Shown in pieces: positions 28,828 to 37,599 of a stretch of 64,000 nt of DNA (position 1 is the stretch's first letter; every line of letters starts with the position of its first letter). The notes under the pieces are model-generated. The model was not told where the DNA came from. It saw only the letters and a list, made by a program, of their open reading frames with translations, and made no database searches. A program made the translations under genes and the position numbers. The DNA is from Bacteroidota bacterium (GTDB lineage: Bacteria > Bacteroidota > Bacteroidia > Bacteroidales > JAAUTT01). Where the stretch lies: contig JAEYWD010000021.1 in assembly GCA_023429135.1 (NCBI GenBank), positions 5,120 to 69,119 of the forward strand, read 5' to 3'.

Positions 28828-30267
28828 TTATTTTGAACTTTGGTTTTTTAAAAAATTGTACAATAATCTCACTCCAACTCCACTTCCACCTTTTCCATGA
28901 TACGATCTTCCTTTTTTACTGAAGGAAGGCCCGGCAATATCAAGGTGAATAAACGGACCTGAGGTAAAGTGCTCAAGAAATTTACCGGCGGTGATAGCTC
29001 CTGCTACGTCTCCACCTATATTTTTTAAATCGGCAATATCCGATTTGATCATTTCTCCATATTCTTCCCAAAACGGCAAACGGGCAATGCGTTCGTATAC
29101 TTCCCAACCCGCTTTTTCGAGTTTCTCGAAAGTGGCATTATCTGCGTTGCCCATGCCTGCCATGCCTAACTCGCCAATAGCTCTGTGGGCTGATCCGGTA
29201 AGGGTGGCAATGGTGATGGTAAGTTCGGGTTCGAATTGTTTGGCATATTCAAGCGCATCGGCGAGAATTAATCTGCCTTCAGCATCGGTATTAAGAACTT
29301 CGACCGTTTTGCCTCCGTACATGGTAATAACATCACCGGGTGAGTAGGAGTGGGCATCGAGGCGATTGTCAGTTGAAGGTGCTATTGCAATTACATAAAC
29401 CGGAACATTGTTTTTAGCCAAAGCATACATTGTTGTAGCAACAGCAGCAGCTCCGGCCATGTCGCATTTCATGTAGTCCATGCTGTCGGGGGTGGGCTTA
29501 AGACTTAAGCCTCCGCTATCATAAACCACGCCTTTGCCAACCAAAACGTAGGGTCTGGTATTTACAGCAGTGTCGGGTTTCCAGGTCATAACTGTAAAAG
29601 TGGGAGGTTCAACACTGCCTTTGTTTACAGCTAAAATTCCACCCATACTTAGGGTTTCAATTTTGGCTTTATCGAAAACTTCGGTTTTAAAGCCTGCTTC
29701 CTGTCCCATTTTTTCGAACTCTTTGGAGAGTTCTGTTGAACTAAGGGACGAGGCAGGCTCGTTTATCAGATTGCGCGCCCACCAAACAGCACTTACAAGG
29801 GTGTTGAGTTCGTGGGCTTCAGCCTGACTGATCCGGGTGGACACCAGAGATATTTTTGTTATTTCGAAAGCTCTTTCGGCTTTATTTGAGAAATATTTGG
29901 TAAACTGATAATTGCTCAGGCACAATCCCTCAATAAAGGCTTTTGTGTGTGCGGTATCTTCGGCAGCATCGATAATCTGAACCTCCGTTATCTTTTCCTT
30001 TGCCAATGTTTTATGAAGTCGGCAGGCCGAATTACGAAAAGCCTCGTTTATAGCAAAGCCTGAACTCTTTTCCTCCGGAAACTGAAAAATCAACCAGTAG
30101 TTATATCTGTTGATATGGATGCTGGTCGTTTTTTTTGACAGGGAGGTTGTAATGTAATCTTTCTCGGGAGCTGTTAAGCCAAATGCATCAAGATTTATAT
30201 CCTTCGAGGCAATGATTATGGATGTTATATTTTGTTCTTCCTTTTCCGCTAATAATATCTCTCTCAT
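28828..30267 (-). CDS. Leucyl aminopeptidase family (M17) peptidase
   Basis: Cytosolic two-metal aminopeptidase that removes N-terminal residues. Of 479 residues, the C-terminal catalytic domain starts near 165 and carries the expected metal and active-site segments: VGKGVVYDSGGLSLKP (Lys and Asp ligands), MKCDMAGAAAV, and NTDAEGRLILADAL, the M17 signature. The N-terminal macro-like domain is short but present. There is no signal peptide. It lies between the lytic transglycosylase gene and pdxA on the minus strand, with pdxA 9 bases downstream. Confidence 0.93.
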   Translation of the reverse strand: MREILLAEKEEQNITSIIIASKDINLDAFGLTAPEKDYITTSLSKKTTSIHINRYNYWLIFQFPEEKSSGFAINEAFRNSACRLHKTLAKEKITEVQIIDAAEDTAHTKAFIEGLCLSNYQFTKYFSNKAERAFEITKISLVSTRISQAEAHELNTLVSAVWWARNLINEPASSLSSTELSKEFEKMGQEAGFKTEVFDKAKIETLSMGGILAVNKGSVEPPTFTVMTWKPDTAVNTRPYVLVGKGVVYDSGGLSLKPTPDSMDYMKCDMAGAAAVATTMYALAKNNVPVYVIAIAPSTDNRLDAHSYSPGDVITMYGGKTVEVLNTDAEGRLILADALEYAKQFEPELTITIATLTGSAHRAIGELGMAGMGNADNATFEKLEKAGWEVYERIARLPFWEEYGEMIKSDIADLKNIGGDVAGAITAGKFLEHFTSGPFIHLDIAGPSFSKKGRSYHGKGGSGVGVRLLYNFLKNQSSK

Positions 30268-30361
30268 ACTTTATATGGATAAATCTTTCACAATCTTGCA
30301 AAGATAAAGTAATTCTTTGTTCTTATAATAAATCGACTTGTCATTTTCCCGCAAGGACAAG

Positions 30362-31504
30362 TTATCGGGCAATCAGGCTGGGGTTTTCATTCTTTTCTTC
30401 TTTCCAGATCACAAGATTTTGACCCACCGAAACCGAATCGTTCTTCAATTTATTCCAACGTTTCAGCTCCTCGAGTGAGCAACCGTTCTGCATTGCAATT
30501 TTATGCAGAAAATCGCCCTGCTTTACCGTATAGATGAGCTTTTGTTTCGGCAGATCAGTATTGGGTATCCGCGATCGGTTGAGTGAATTCGCATAGAGAT
30601 TGTTCTCATTTTGAAGATAAATGCTGATTTTGTCTTTTGGGAGTACCAAAATGTTAGGCTGTTCGTCTTCGGTAATTACATCGAGTTTGTACGAAGGATT
30701 TAAATACCGGATAACTTCAATAGGCAGATGAATTACTTCACTCAATTGTTTGAACTGTAAATTATATTGTACACCAACCGTGTCCAGGTTGTTGAAAGTA
30801 TATTGAGGGGGAATTGGTTTAATGTTATGATCGCTTGCGTAATTCATTACATACACCATTGCCATAAAGGCGGGAACGTAATTACGGGTTTGTTCGGGAA
30901 AAAACTCCCATATATCGTTGTATGAATTTTTGCCTCCGCTACGTTCAATTGCATTGCGCACTACACCGGGGCCACCATTAAACGACGATAAAGCCAGATA
31001 CCAGTTATTGTAGGTGTGATGCAGATATTTCATGTATTTACATGCTGCTTCGGTCGATTTGTAAACATCGCTTCGTTCGTCAATAAACGAGGTTATTTTT
31101 AAATCAAACATAGTCGCCGAATGATAAAGAAATTGCCACAAACCTACTGCCCCTGATGATGATTTGGCCAACGGGTCCAGCCCTGACTCTATTAATGGTA
31201 AATATTTTAATTCCAGTGGCAAGCCGTGTTTGTCGAGGTACTCTTCGAAAATGGGAAAATAGATTTCTTTTAGGCCCAACATGCGGGCTATATCGGTTCG
31301 GCGTTGGATTGTAAATATTTCGATATATTTTTTTACCAGAGGGTTAAATTCGAGATCTATCGCCGATGTCTTGTGAAGTTTTGCAAAGCGGAATTCATAA
31401 ACAAGGTCGGGAAAAACCGGAACCGAGTCTTTTGTGGAAATTCTCTGACCGATCAAAAAAACAGGAAAGACGAATAACGACAGGATTACTAGCGAAAACC
31501 TCAT
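30362..31504 (-). CDS. LysM-containing lytic murein transglycosylase (MltD-like)
   Basis: Periplasmic enzyme that cleaves peptidoglycan glycan strands to 1,6-anhydro products. In 380 residues: signal peptide 1-20 (LVILSLFVFPVFLIGQ), SLT domain about 90-240 with catalytic Glu in LPLIESGLDP (E106) and the family segments SSSGAVGLWQF and LALSSFNGGPGVVRNAI, a degenerate LysM-like stretch about 265-310, and one clear C-terminal LysM about 327-372 (YTVKQGDFLHKIAMQNG). It is complete. tatA lies upstream on the same strand, separated by a terminator-like hairpin. Confidence 0.92.
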   Translation of the reverse strand: MRFSLVILSLFVFPVFLIGQRISTKDSVPVFPDLVYEFRFAKLHKTSAIDLEFNPLVKKYIEIFTIQRRTDIARMLGLKEIYFPIFEEYLDKHGLPLELKYLPLIESGLDPLAKSSSGAVGLWQFLYHSATMFDLKITSFIDERSDVYKSTEAACKYMKYLHHTYNNWYLALSSFNGGPGVVRNAIERSGGKNSYNDIWEFFPEQTRNYVPAFMAMVYVMNYASDHNIKPIPPQYTFNNLDTVGVQYNLQFKQLSEVIHLPIEVIRYLNPSYKLDVITEDEQPNILVLPKDKISIYLQNENNLYANSLNRSRIPNTDLPKQKLIYTVKQGDFLHKIAMQNGCSLEELKRWNKLKNDSVSVGQNLVIWKEEKNENPSLIAR

Positions 31505-31526
31505 TGGAATTTGAAAATAAAAACAA

Positions 31527-31555
31527 AACCTGTCGTCCTATAAAAGTGACAGGTT
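31527..31555 (-). terminator. Possible terminator of tatA
   Basis: Inverted arms AACCTGTC / GACAGGTT (31527-31534 and 31548-31555) with a 13-base loop. On the minus strand the stem is followed by a T-rich stretch. It lies between the tatA stop and the ATG of the transglycosylase gene and may reduce read-through. Confidence 0.5.
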
Positions 31556-31586
31556 GTAAATCTTATAATAAATAACGGGTTATTAT

Positions 31587-31763
31587 TTATTTTGCAGGAG
31601 TAGTATCGTCTTGTTTTGTAGCTTTTTTGAATTCTTTCATTCCTTCGCCAATTCCTTTCATTAACTCAGGTAGTTTTTTACCCCCGAACATCAAAATAAT
31701 AATAGCTACAATTAATACAATTTGCCAGGGGCCAATTACGCCCAATACGATCAAAAGGTTCAT
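31587..31763 (-). CDS. tatA: Twin-arginine translocase subunit TatA/TatE
   Basis: A 58-residue membrane protein read on the minus strand: MNLLIVLGVIGPWQ, one transmembrane helix (about 14-27, IVLIVAIIILMF), the conserved FGGKKLPELMKGIGEGMKEF hinge and amphipathic helix, and a polar tail ending TTPAK. This is the complete TatA/E architecture, with the FG just after the membrane helix. It would form part of the pore that exports folded proteins. TatC is not in the window. A -7 element lies 23 bases upstream (31786-31793). The gene is clearly real from motif conservation despite its small size. Confidence 0.93.
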   Translation of the reverse strand: MNLLIVLGVIGPWQIVLIVAIIILMFGGKKLPELMKGIGEGMKEFKKATKQDDTTPAK

Positions 31764-31785
31764 AATGTTTTTATTTTTATTTTCA

Positions 31786-31793
31786 CAAATGTA
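31786..31793 (-). promoter_or_regulatory. Likely tatA promoter (-7 element)
   Basis: On the minus strand TACATTTG matches TAnnTTTG exactly, 23 bases before the tatA ATG. No clear -33 TTTG was found at the usual distance. The AT-rich gap 31764-31907 also holds the upstream region of the divergent sigma gene. Confidence 0.5.
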
Positions 31794-31907
31794 AACTTTT
31801 ATATTTAACGGTTAACTAAGTATTTTAATTTTCTGATTTTAATTATACTTTTATTTTTTTACTGCATAAAGAATTGTGAATGCCTGTAAAACCTAATTTT
31901 TAAAAAA

Positions 31908-32498
31908 TTGAACAGCGACAGCGATACTCTTCTTTTTCAAAATATAGTAAAGGGTCAACGACAGGCTTTCGATGCTTTATTCAGGAGATATTACCAGCCT
32001 TTATGCCGGTTCGCTAATTTTTTTATTGACGATGCCGATGATGCGGAAGAGGCTGTTCAGATGGCATTTATTACTTTATGGGAAAATAAGGCCGATATCA
32101 TCATAAGCCGTTCATTAAAAGCTTATTTATACCAGATGGTGCGTAATAATGCACTGATGCTGCTACGAAAAACAACTACCCGGAAACAGTATGAACAACA
32201 GTTTTTAGAGATCCAGGAGGCGGATCTGCCAATGGAAAAATCTTTATCGGATGAGGAAATAAATAATTTTGTTTTGAAAGGCTTATCTGTTTTGCCCGAA
32301 AAGTGCAGGATGATATTTACCCTGAGCCGATACGACGGGTTAACGTACGACGAAATTGCCGAGTATCTCGAAATATCCCCAAAGACTGTTGAAAATCAAA
32401 TGGGAATTGCTTTCCAGAAGCTGCGCGAATTTTTACTACCCGTATGGAAAAAAGTACTAATAATTTTAGGGGCACTGATTTTAAGAAGCATCTCCTGA
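31908..32498 (+). CDS. ECF RNA polymerase sigma factor, TTG start
   Basis: Extracytoplasmic-function sigma factor, 196 residues. Region 2 (about 15-80): FDALFRRYYQPLCRFANFF and DADDAEEAVQMAFITLWENK; region 4 (about 125-180): LPEKCRMIFTLSRYDGLTYDEIAEYLEISPKTVENQ. The frame has no ATG before the domain; TTG at 31908 gives a proper short N-terminus, and the nearest upstream in-frame ATG is cut off by TAA, so TTG is the likely start. A short hydrophobic tail (VLIILGALILRSI) ends the protein. It heads the seven-gene operon reaching 40242, with fecR starting 34 bases downstream. Confidence 0.92.
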   Translation: MNSDSDTLLFQNIVKGQRQAFDALFRRYYQPLCRFANFFIDDADDAEEAVQMAFITLWENKADIIISRSLKAYLYQMVRNNALMLLRKTTTRKQYEQQFLEIQEADLPMEKSLSDEEINNFVLKGLSVLPEKCRMIFTLSRYDGLTYDEIAEYLEISPKTVENQMGIAFQKLREFLLPVWKKVLIILGALILRSIS

Positions 32499-32532
32499 TA
32501 AAGTTTAGGATTGAAAAATAGAAAAGTAAAAA

Positions 32533-33525
32533 ATGGATAATAGTTATTCCGATATAGATTTAGCAAAATATTTTTCGGGTGAATTACCACCGGAGGAAGC
32601 AGAGCGTGTTGATAACTGGAGTAATATTTCTTCCGAAAATAAAGAGAAGTTTGAGGCTGCCAGATTTGTATGGGAAAAGGCACAGGATATTGGGCTACGA
32701 AGTTATGATACCGAAAAAGCTTTGTCCAGAGTTCACGGGAAATTAGATTTTGACCGGACGGTAGAGGTCAAAGAGCGGTCGTTTTGGTATTATCTGAAAG
32801 TAGTTTCTGTGGCGGCGGTAATTCTCCTTCCGGTGCTGCTGTTTTTTTATAAAGAAGGGAAAGATATCGCTAAGCCGGTTGTTTATGCCGAAAACAGTAC
32901 TTCGGCAGAGATTAAAATGGTGAAACTGCCGGATGGAACCGAAGTTTGGCTCAACGCCAATAGTACACTTTATACTCCTAAGGAATATAACCCTGAAGAA
33001 TATAGGCTTAAACTGGAAGGAGAGGCCTTTTTTCAGGTGTCGCATAATTATCACCGGGTTTTTATTATCGAAACATCGGCTTCTACTGTCAAAGTGCTGG
33101 GTACCGCTTTCAACCTGCGGGCCCGAAAAGCTGAGAATAAAAATGTTTTATCAGTTGTAGATGGTAAAGTGCTTTGCACTAAAGCTAATTCGGACGTGGA
33201 AAAAATTGTTGAAAAGGGAAGTGAAGCTGAAGTTTCAGTCACCAGTGATTTTATAAAGATAAATAAACTCGGGGACGAAAATTTTCTCGCCTGGAAAACC
33301 GGAACCATGAAATTTAGTCTCACTCCCTTCAGCGAAGTAGCTAAAACTCTGGAAGAGCATTACCAGATACAATTTGAAATTAGCGATACCAGCCTGAATA
33401 ATCTACCCATCAGCACAACCCTCTATGCTACGCCGGTTGAAAAAGTGGTTGAGTTGCTTGAGCTGGCAAATGACGATATAGAAATAATAAAAACTGAAAA
33501 AGGTTATAAGGTGACGCGTAAGTAA
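32533..33525 (+). CDS. FecR-family anti-sigma factor
   Basis: Inner-membrane anti-sigma regulator of the sigma factor just upstream. The 330 residues comprise a cytoplasmic N-terminus (YFSGELPPEEAERVDNW), a membrane helix about 86-106, a FecR domain about 118-220 (KLPDGTEVWLNANSTLY, GEAFFQVSHN, KVLGTAFNLRA), and DUF4974 about 255-325 (TPFSEVAKTLEEHYQIQFEI). Its stop overlaps the next ATG by one base (TAATG), so the STN-domain protein is translationally coupled to it. That neighbour is probably the outer partner that signals to this FecR. Confidence 0.93.
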   Translation: MDNSYSDIDLAKYFSGELPPEEAERVDNWSNISSENKEKFEAARFVWEKAQDIGLRSYDTEKALSRVHGKLDFDRTVEVKERSFWYYLKVVSVAAVILLPVLLFFYKEGKDIAKPVVYAENSTSAEIKMVKLPDGTEVWLNANSTLYTPKEYNPEEYRLKLEGEAFFQVSHNYHRVFIIETSASTVKVLGTAFNLRARKAENKNVLSVVDGKVLCTKANSDVEKIVEKGSEAEVSVTSDFIKINKLGDENFLAWKTGTMKFSLTPFSEVAKTLEEHYQIQFEISDTSLNNLPISTTLYATPVEKVVELLELANDDIEIIKTEKGYKVTRK

Positions 33526-34721
33526 TGATTGTCCGGTACCTCATATTGCTGCTGTTGTTTTCCCCGGGTCTTTTAAAAGGTCAGAGTTTTCTTGACAGGC
33601 ATATTGCTTTGAATGTGAAAGATATGCCTCTGCGTTACGTGCTCGATCAAATCAGCGAAAATAACGGCGTATATTTTACTTATACCGGTAATCTGAAAGC
33701 TATGGAGAAGATGATTTCGCTTAAAATAGAAAATGTTCCGCTTAATAAACTTCTCAACGACTTATTTTATGGCGAGGACCTGATTTATTCGTGCTATTCG
33801 AACCAGATAATTATTAAAAAGAAGCCCGAACCCGTTAAGAGTTTTCGTATCCGGGGAATGGTCGTTTCTTCTGAGTCGGAACAACCAGTTGAATTTGCAA
33901 GCATTCAGGTGAAAAATTCAAAAAAGGGTGCTGTTGCCGGATTCGATGGTAAATTCGAAATTGCGGCAACTTCCGAAGAAATGACCGATAGTATTTCCAT
34001 CTACCGAATTGGATATGAACCCCGCACCATGAGTGTGAAAGCGTTGAGTTCTCTGGAGTTTCATAAAATATTTCTTACTCCCGTTTCTGTTCAGCTTGAT
34101 ACGGTTGGCGTTTCGGTTAAAAAAGCTGATATTGAAAGGGAAGGGAATAGAGGAGTGACAGTAGGATCACTGTATCTCGACACGCATGGACAACAGGTAG
34201 CCCTGTTTATTAAAAATAGGAAGAATAAATCAGGTAGAATCAAGACTTTAAGTTTTTTTCTCTCAGGAAAAGGAAACACTGAGGCTCCTTTCCGAATCAG
34301 AGTTTATGGGCTGAACGACAGTTTAGGTTGTCCCGGCCCGGAACTTTTACCCGACATTCTGGTGGTAAAACCCGCTTCAGGTAAAGGGTGGTTTGATGTT
34401 GACGTATCTCAGTACAACATACGTTTCCCCCAAAATGGTGTGTTTGTGGCTATGGAAGGGATTTATCCCGGAGACTACATTCATCAGATGGAAAGTTTAA
34501 AAGAAAACACGGGAAAGACTGATGAAGAACCGGGCGATTTTGTTGAGGGTTCGCTTGATTATGGTCAGCGGATTGGATACAACCGGTTCAGCAAAAACGA
34601 AACCTGGCATTATTCACTGTCACACACATGGTTTCAACTGGGAAAAAAACTATTTAATGTGATGATATCAGCAGAGATCATAGTTTATGATCCACAAAAA
34701 AATAAAAAGATAAAGCTATGA
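33525..34721 (+). CDS. Barrel-less SusC-head protein: STN plus carboxypeptidase-like domain
   Basis: A 398-residue exported protein: signal peptide 1-20 (LILLLLFSPGLLKGQ), STN domain about 27-98 (MPLRYVLDQISENNGVYFTY, VPLNKLLNDLFYGEDLIYSC), carboxypeptidase regulatory-like domain about 107-190 (IRGMVVSSESEQPVEFASIQ), then LDTVGVSVKKADIER (about 191-205), which resembles the linker that leads into a SusC plug. Instead of plug and barrel, a 190-residue beta-rich domain follows (PFRIRVYGLNDS, GWFDVDVSQYNIRFP, GVFVAMEGIYPG). The STN domain normally contacts FecR, so it can be a sensor without transport. It overlaps both neighbours (fecR by 1 base, the next gene by 4). How it is held at the outer membrane is unknown. 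Confidence 0.85.
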   Translation: MIVRYLILLLLFSPGLLKGQSFLDRHIALNVKDMPLRYVLDQISENNGVYFTYTGNLKAMEKMISLKIENVPLNKLLNDLFYGEDLIYSCYSNQIIIKKKPEPVKSFRIRGMVVSSESEQPVEFASIQVKNSKKGAVAGFDGKFEIAATSEEMTDSISIYRIGYEPRTMSVKALSSLEFHKIFLTPVSVQLDTVGVSVKKADIEREGNRGVTVGSLYLDTHGQQVALFIKNRKNKSGRIKTLSFFLSGKGNTEAPFRIRVYGLNDSLGCPGPELLPDILVVKPASGKGWFDVDVSQYNIRFPQNGVFVAMEGIYPGDYIHQMESLKENTGKTDEEPGDFVEGSLDYGQRIGYNRFSKNETWHYSLSHTWFQLGKKLFNVMISAEIIVYDPQKNKKIKL

Positions 34722-35749
34722 AAACAAGAATAGTAGTAGCCGTGTTGGGTTTGATTCTGTTGCAAATTCCTGTTTTTGGGCAATGCAACAGCGATCTGGT
34801 AAACATTGCCATGGCGCAAAGTGGGAAGGATGCACTCTTTATCAGGGAATTCCGGGCTAACCTTAAAAAGGGGACAGTGCGAAATCCCATACCCTCGATG
34901 AAGTATAATGTGTATCTAATAGAAGGATCTATCTATAGGTATAACATTGTAAGCGAACCTTCTGCAGGCAATACCGCAATTCTTCAATTGTTCGATAATG
35001 GTAAATGTGTGGGCAGTACATTTGACAGTCGGACCAATGAAAATAAGAAAACTTTCGACTACGAATCTCCCAAGACCGGCAGCTTCCAGGTAGTAATTTC
35101 GTTTATGGAAGGAAACCAGGGATGTGCCGCAGGTGTTATGAGTCTGGTTGAAAAGCAGGGAACAGTGAAGCCCGATTCGGGTCTGAGTGAAAAAAACGCC
35201 GAAATGGAGACTTTATATCTTAATATTGAAAATGCTTTGTCGATTGTTACTGATAACGAACCGACTGATACCATGATTCTGACCGTGGATAATGGGATCG
35301 TAATTTATGAATCGGGTAATTATTACTTAAAGCCCGAAACAGAAGGATTAGCAACCCTTAAGGTTATTGTTCGTGATAAGAACGGGCGTTTACTTGATGA
35401 GGCCAAATCGGACTTTCTGGTGCGGCGGATGCCCCATCCTGTTGCGAATGTTCAGGGAATTCAGGGTGGACTTATATCCCGTTCAACTATTCAACTGGCC
35501 GAAACGCTCAACATTGATGCACCTATCGATTTTGAAAAATACGGATACAAAATAATAGATTTTGAAGTGAAAGGCGGCTCTGTGAGCGAGAAACGAGTAC
35601 TCAACACCGGAAAAAGGTTTAATAGTTCATTGAAAAGTTTGTTAAGCGATTTACCAGAAGATTCCAGGCTGATTTTCGAATCCATTCATGTGCGCACTCC
35701 GGGCGGGCAGGTTATTACGCTCGAGCCCATTGCTTTTCTTGTAAGATAA
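34718..35749 (+). CDS. Secreted protein with a GldM C-terminal-like module
   Basis: A 343-residue exported protein; signal peptide 1-22 (IVVAVLGLILLQIPVFGQ). Residues 23 to about 145 form a beta-rich domain with cysteines. Residues about 165-343 resemble the periplasmic end of the T9SS motor protein GldM: a Val/Asp-rich strand pattern (ENALSIVTDNEPTDTMILTV), SGNYYLKPETEGLATLKVIV, RRMPHPVANVQGIQGG (GldM has PDPVAKVGG-like text here) and a final GQVITLEPIAFLVR. GldM's membrane helices and proton channel are absent. It overlaps the previous gene by 4 bases. Role unknown; it could be an extracytoplasmic docking module. The GldM relation is by eye and needs a profile search. Confidence 0.6.
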   Translation: MKTRIVVAVLGLILLQIPVFGQCNSDLVNIAMAQSGKDALFIREFRANLKKGTVRNPIPSMKYNVYLIEGSIYRYNIVSEPSAGNTAILQLFDNGKCVGSTFDSRTNENKKTFDYESPKTGSFQVVISFMEGNQGCAAGVMSLVEKQGTVKPDSGLSEKNAEMETLYLNIENALSIVTDNEPTDTMILTVDNGIVIYESGNYYLKPETEGLATLKVIVRDKNGRLLDEAKSDFLVRRMPHPVANVQGIQGGLISRSTIQLAETLNIDAPIDFEKYGYKIIDFEVKGGSVSEKRVLNTGKRFNSSLKSLLSDLPEDSRLIFESIHVRTPGGQVITLEPIAFLVR

Positions 35750-35829
35750 TGGTTTTGTAAATTAATTTTTGATTTCCCGGCTGCCATATTTCGATATTTT
35801 GTTACTTTGGTTGCTTATTAATTGCAGAA

Positions 35830-37599
35830 ATGACAATTACACACGCACGCCGACTAACTGCTAACTTGTTGACGGGAAGTTTTTTCCTGTTGTACTTTAT
35901 TTATTTCAATTTTTTTAATGGGTATCACCTGATGTTTTTTGAGCAGGATCAATTCTTCAGGCTTAACTGGCATTATTTCCATTCCTTTTTAAATCGCCCC
36001 GGCGGATTGCTGGTATGGCTTAATTCTTTCTTTGTTCAGTTTTTTATACAACCCTGGCTGGCTGCTGCAATAGTAACTTTTACAGCTTATCTCATTTTTA
36101 TCCTTAACCGGAGAATTTTAAGGTATCATCAGTTTTACGGTTTCCTTTTTCCGTTTATTCCGCCGCTGCTGCTTGCAATGGCACTAAGCAGTCAAATTGT
36201 CGGTTTTCTTCCTTTTACAGCTTTATTGGTGATATTGACTGTTTTTAATGGCTACATTGCGTTGAAAAGAAAAAAAATACGATACGCAGCCGGTCCGTTG
36301 CTTATTATACTTCTCTACCCGGGAACCGGAGTTTTCGCTTTTGTTTTCGGGTTGACGATCATTCTATTTGAAATGGGAGGAGCTGAAAAAAAAGGAAGGT
36401 TTTTATTTTCAAGCATCTGTGTTATTCTAATGGCCCTTGCACCATTTGTTATGCGAAGCTGGGTTTATTTCATAACCTGGAAGGAAACATTTTTTGCTCC
36501 TTTTGAATTTTCTGAAAACTTAACTACAGTATATATCTCCTTTACAGCAATGTTGTTTCTGCCATGTCTTATCCTTCTATCTATAATTGTTAAAAAGATT
36601 GAATTCAGATGGGATTTGAAATATATAACCGCTGGCACCATTGTTTTCCTTGCTCTGACATTTTTTTTATTGCGCTTTAGTTACGATTCCCGGAACAATA
36701 AACTTCAGGAAATTGATTTTCATGTTCAGAAAGCAAACTGGGAAAAGGTCTTGAAGCTATCGCGAAAATATCCGGGAAAGAATCAACTCGTGCTTTATTA
36801 TACAAATCTTGCTCTCTACAAAACGGGACGGATGAGCGATCAGTTGTTTTTTTATCCTCAGTCGGGTACCAAAGGGCTTTGGCTGGAATGGAAACGCAAT
36901 GAAGTAAATCCATATTATGGTGGTGAGATTTTTTATTATTTAGGATTTGGTAACGAGGCTTTCAGGTGGGCGTTTGAAGCCATGGAAGCAAAGGGAGTAA
37001 ACCCCAGATCGTTGCAGCGACTTATTGTTACCGCTATTGTTAATGGCAATAACGATGTGGCTCTTAAATACACCCGGATTCTGAAGCAATCTTTGTTTTA
37101 CAGAAAATTGGCCATTCACTACGAAAGGTTGATTGCCGATCCGGTTCTTTTAAAGGGAGATAGGGAGATCGCTCAGCTTCAGTCCTTAATTCCTGGGAAA
37201 GATTTTATTTCGTACATGAGCCAGGATGATATTGGATTTTTTCCTCTGCTCGAAAACCATCCGGGAAACAAAATGGCTTTCGAATATGTGATGGCTTCGT
37301 TTCTGCTGACTAAAAATATGAACGGCTTTGCTGCCAATATTTACCGGTTGAAGGAATTGGGGTACGATAGGATTCCCGTTCATTTCGAGGAAGCAATAAT
37401 CATTTATACCGGTGTAACAAAAAAGAATATCGTTCCCGAAGGATATGCCATTAGTCAGGCAACGCAGCAACGGTTTCATACTTATGCTGAAATTCTGAAC
37501 ATGTACGGAGATAACATGAATATTGCGGCACAAGCGCTTAATAAGGATTTTGGAAATACTTTCTGGTTCTATATGCAATTTATTAATCTGGAAAAATGA
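35830..37599 (+). CDS. DUF6057-like polytopic membrane protein with soluble C-terminal half
   Basis: A 589-residue inner-membrane protein. About eight to ten hydrophobic helices occupy residues 10-290 (landmarks LLTGSFFLLYFIYFNF, PWLAAAIVTFTAYLIFIL, LLLAMALSSQIVGFLPF, AGTIVFLALTFFLLRF). The remaining 300 residues are soluble and helical, in a TPR-like pattern (LVLYYTNLALYKTGRMSD, EIFYYLGFGNEAFRWAFEAM). The N-terminal RPGGLLVWLNSFFVQFF segment resembles DUF6057 proteins of Bacteroides. The 80-base gap before it contains possible -7 elements (TATTTTG 35795, TACTTTG 35803), so an internal promoter is possible. Its stop overlaps the next ATG by 4 bases, implying coupled translation with the heme-motif lipoprotein. 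Function unknown. Confidence 0.7.
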   Translation: MTITHARRLTANLLTGSFFLLYFIYFNFFNGYHLMFFEQDQFFRLNWHYFHSFLNRPGGLLVWLNSFFVQFFIQPWLAAAIVTFTAYLIFILNRRILRYHQFYGFLFPFIPPLLLAMALSSQIVGFLPFTALLVILTVFNGYIALKRKKIRYAAGPLLIILLYPGTGVFAFVFGLTIILFEMGGAEKKGRFLFSSICVILMALAPFVMRSWVYFITWKETFFAPFEFSENLTTVYISFTAMLFLPCLILLSIIVKKIEFRWDLKYITAGTIVFLALTFFLLRFSYDSRNNKLQEIDFHVQKANWEKVLKLSRKYPGKNQLVLYYTNLALYKTGRMSDQLFFYPQSGTKGLWLEWKRNEVNPYYGGEIFYYLGFGNEAFRWAFEAMEAKGVNPRSLQRLIVTAIVNGNNDVALKYTRILKQSLFYRKLAIHYERLIADPVLLKGDREIAQLQSLIPGKDFISYMSQDDIGFFPLLENHPGNKMAFEYVMASFLLTKNMNGFAANIYRLKELGYDRIPVHFEEAIIIYTGVTKKNIVPEGYAISQATQQRFHTYAEILNMYGDNMNIAAQALNKDFGNTFWFYMQFINLEK

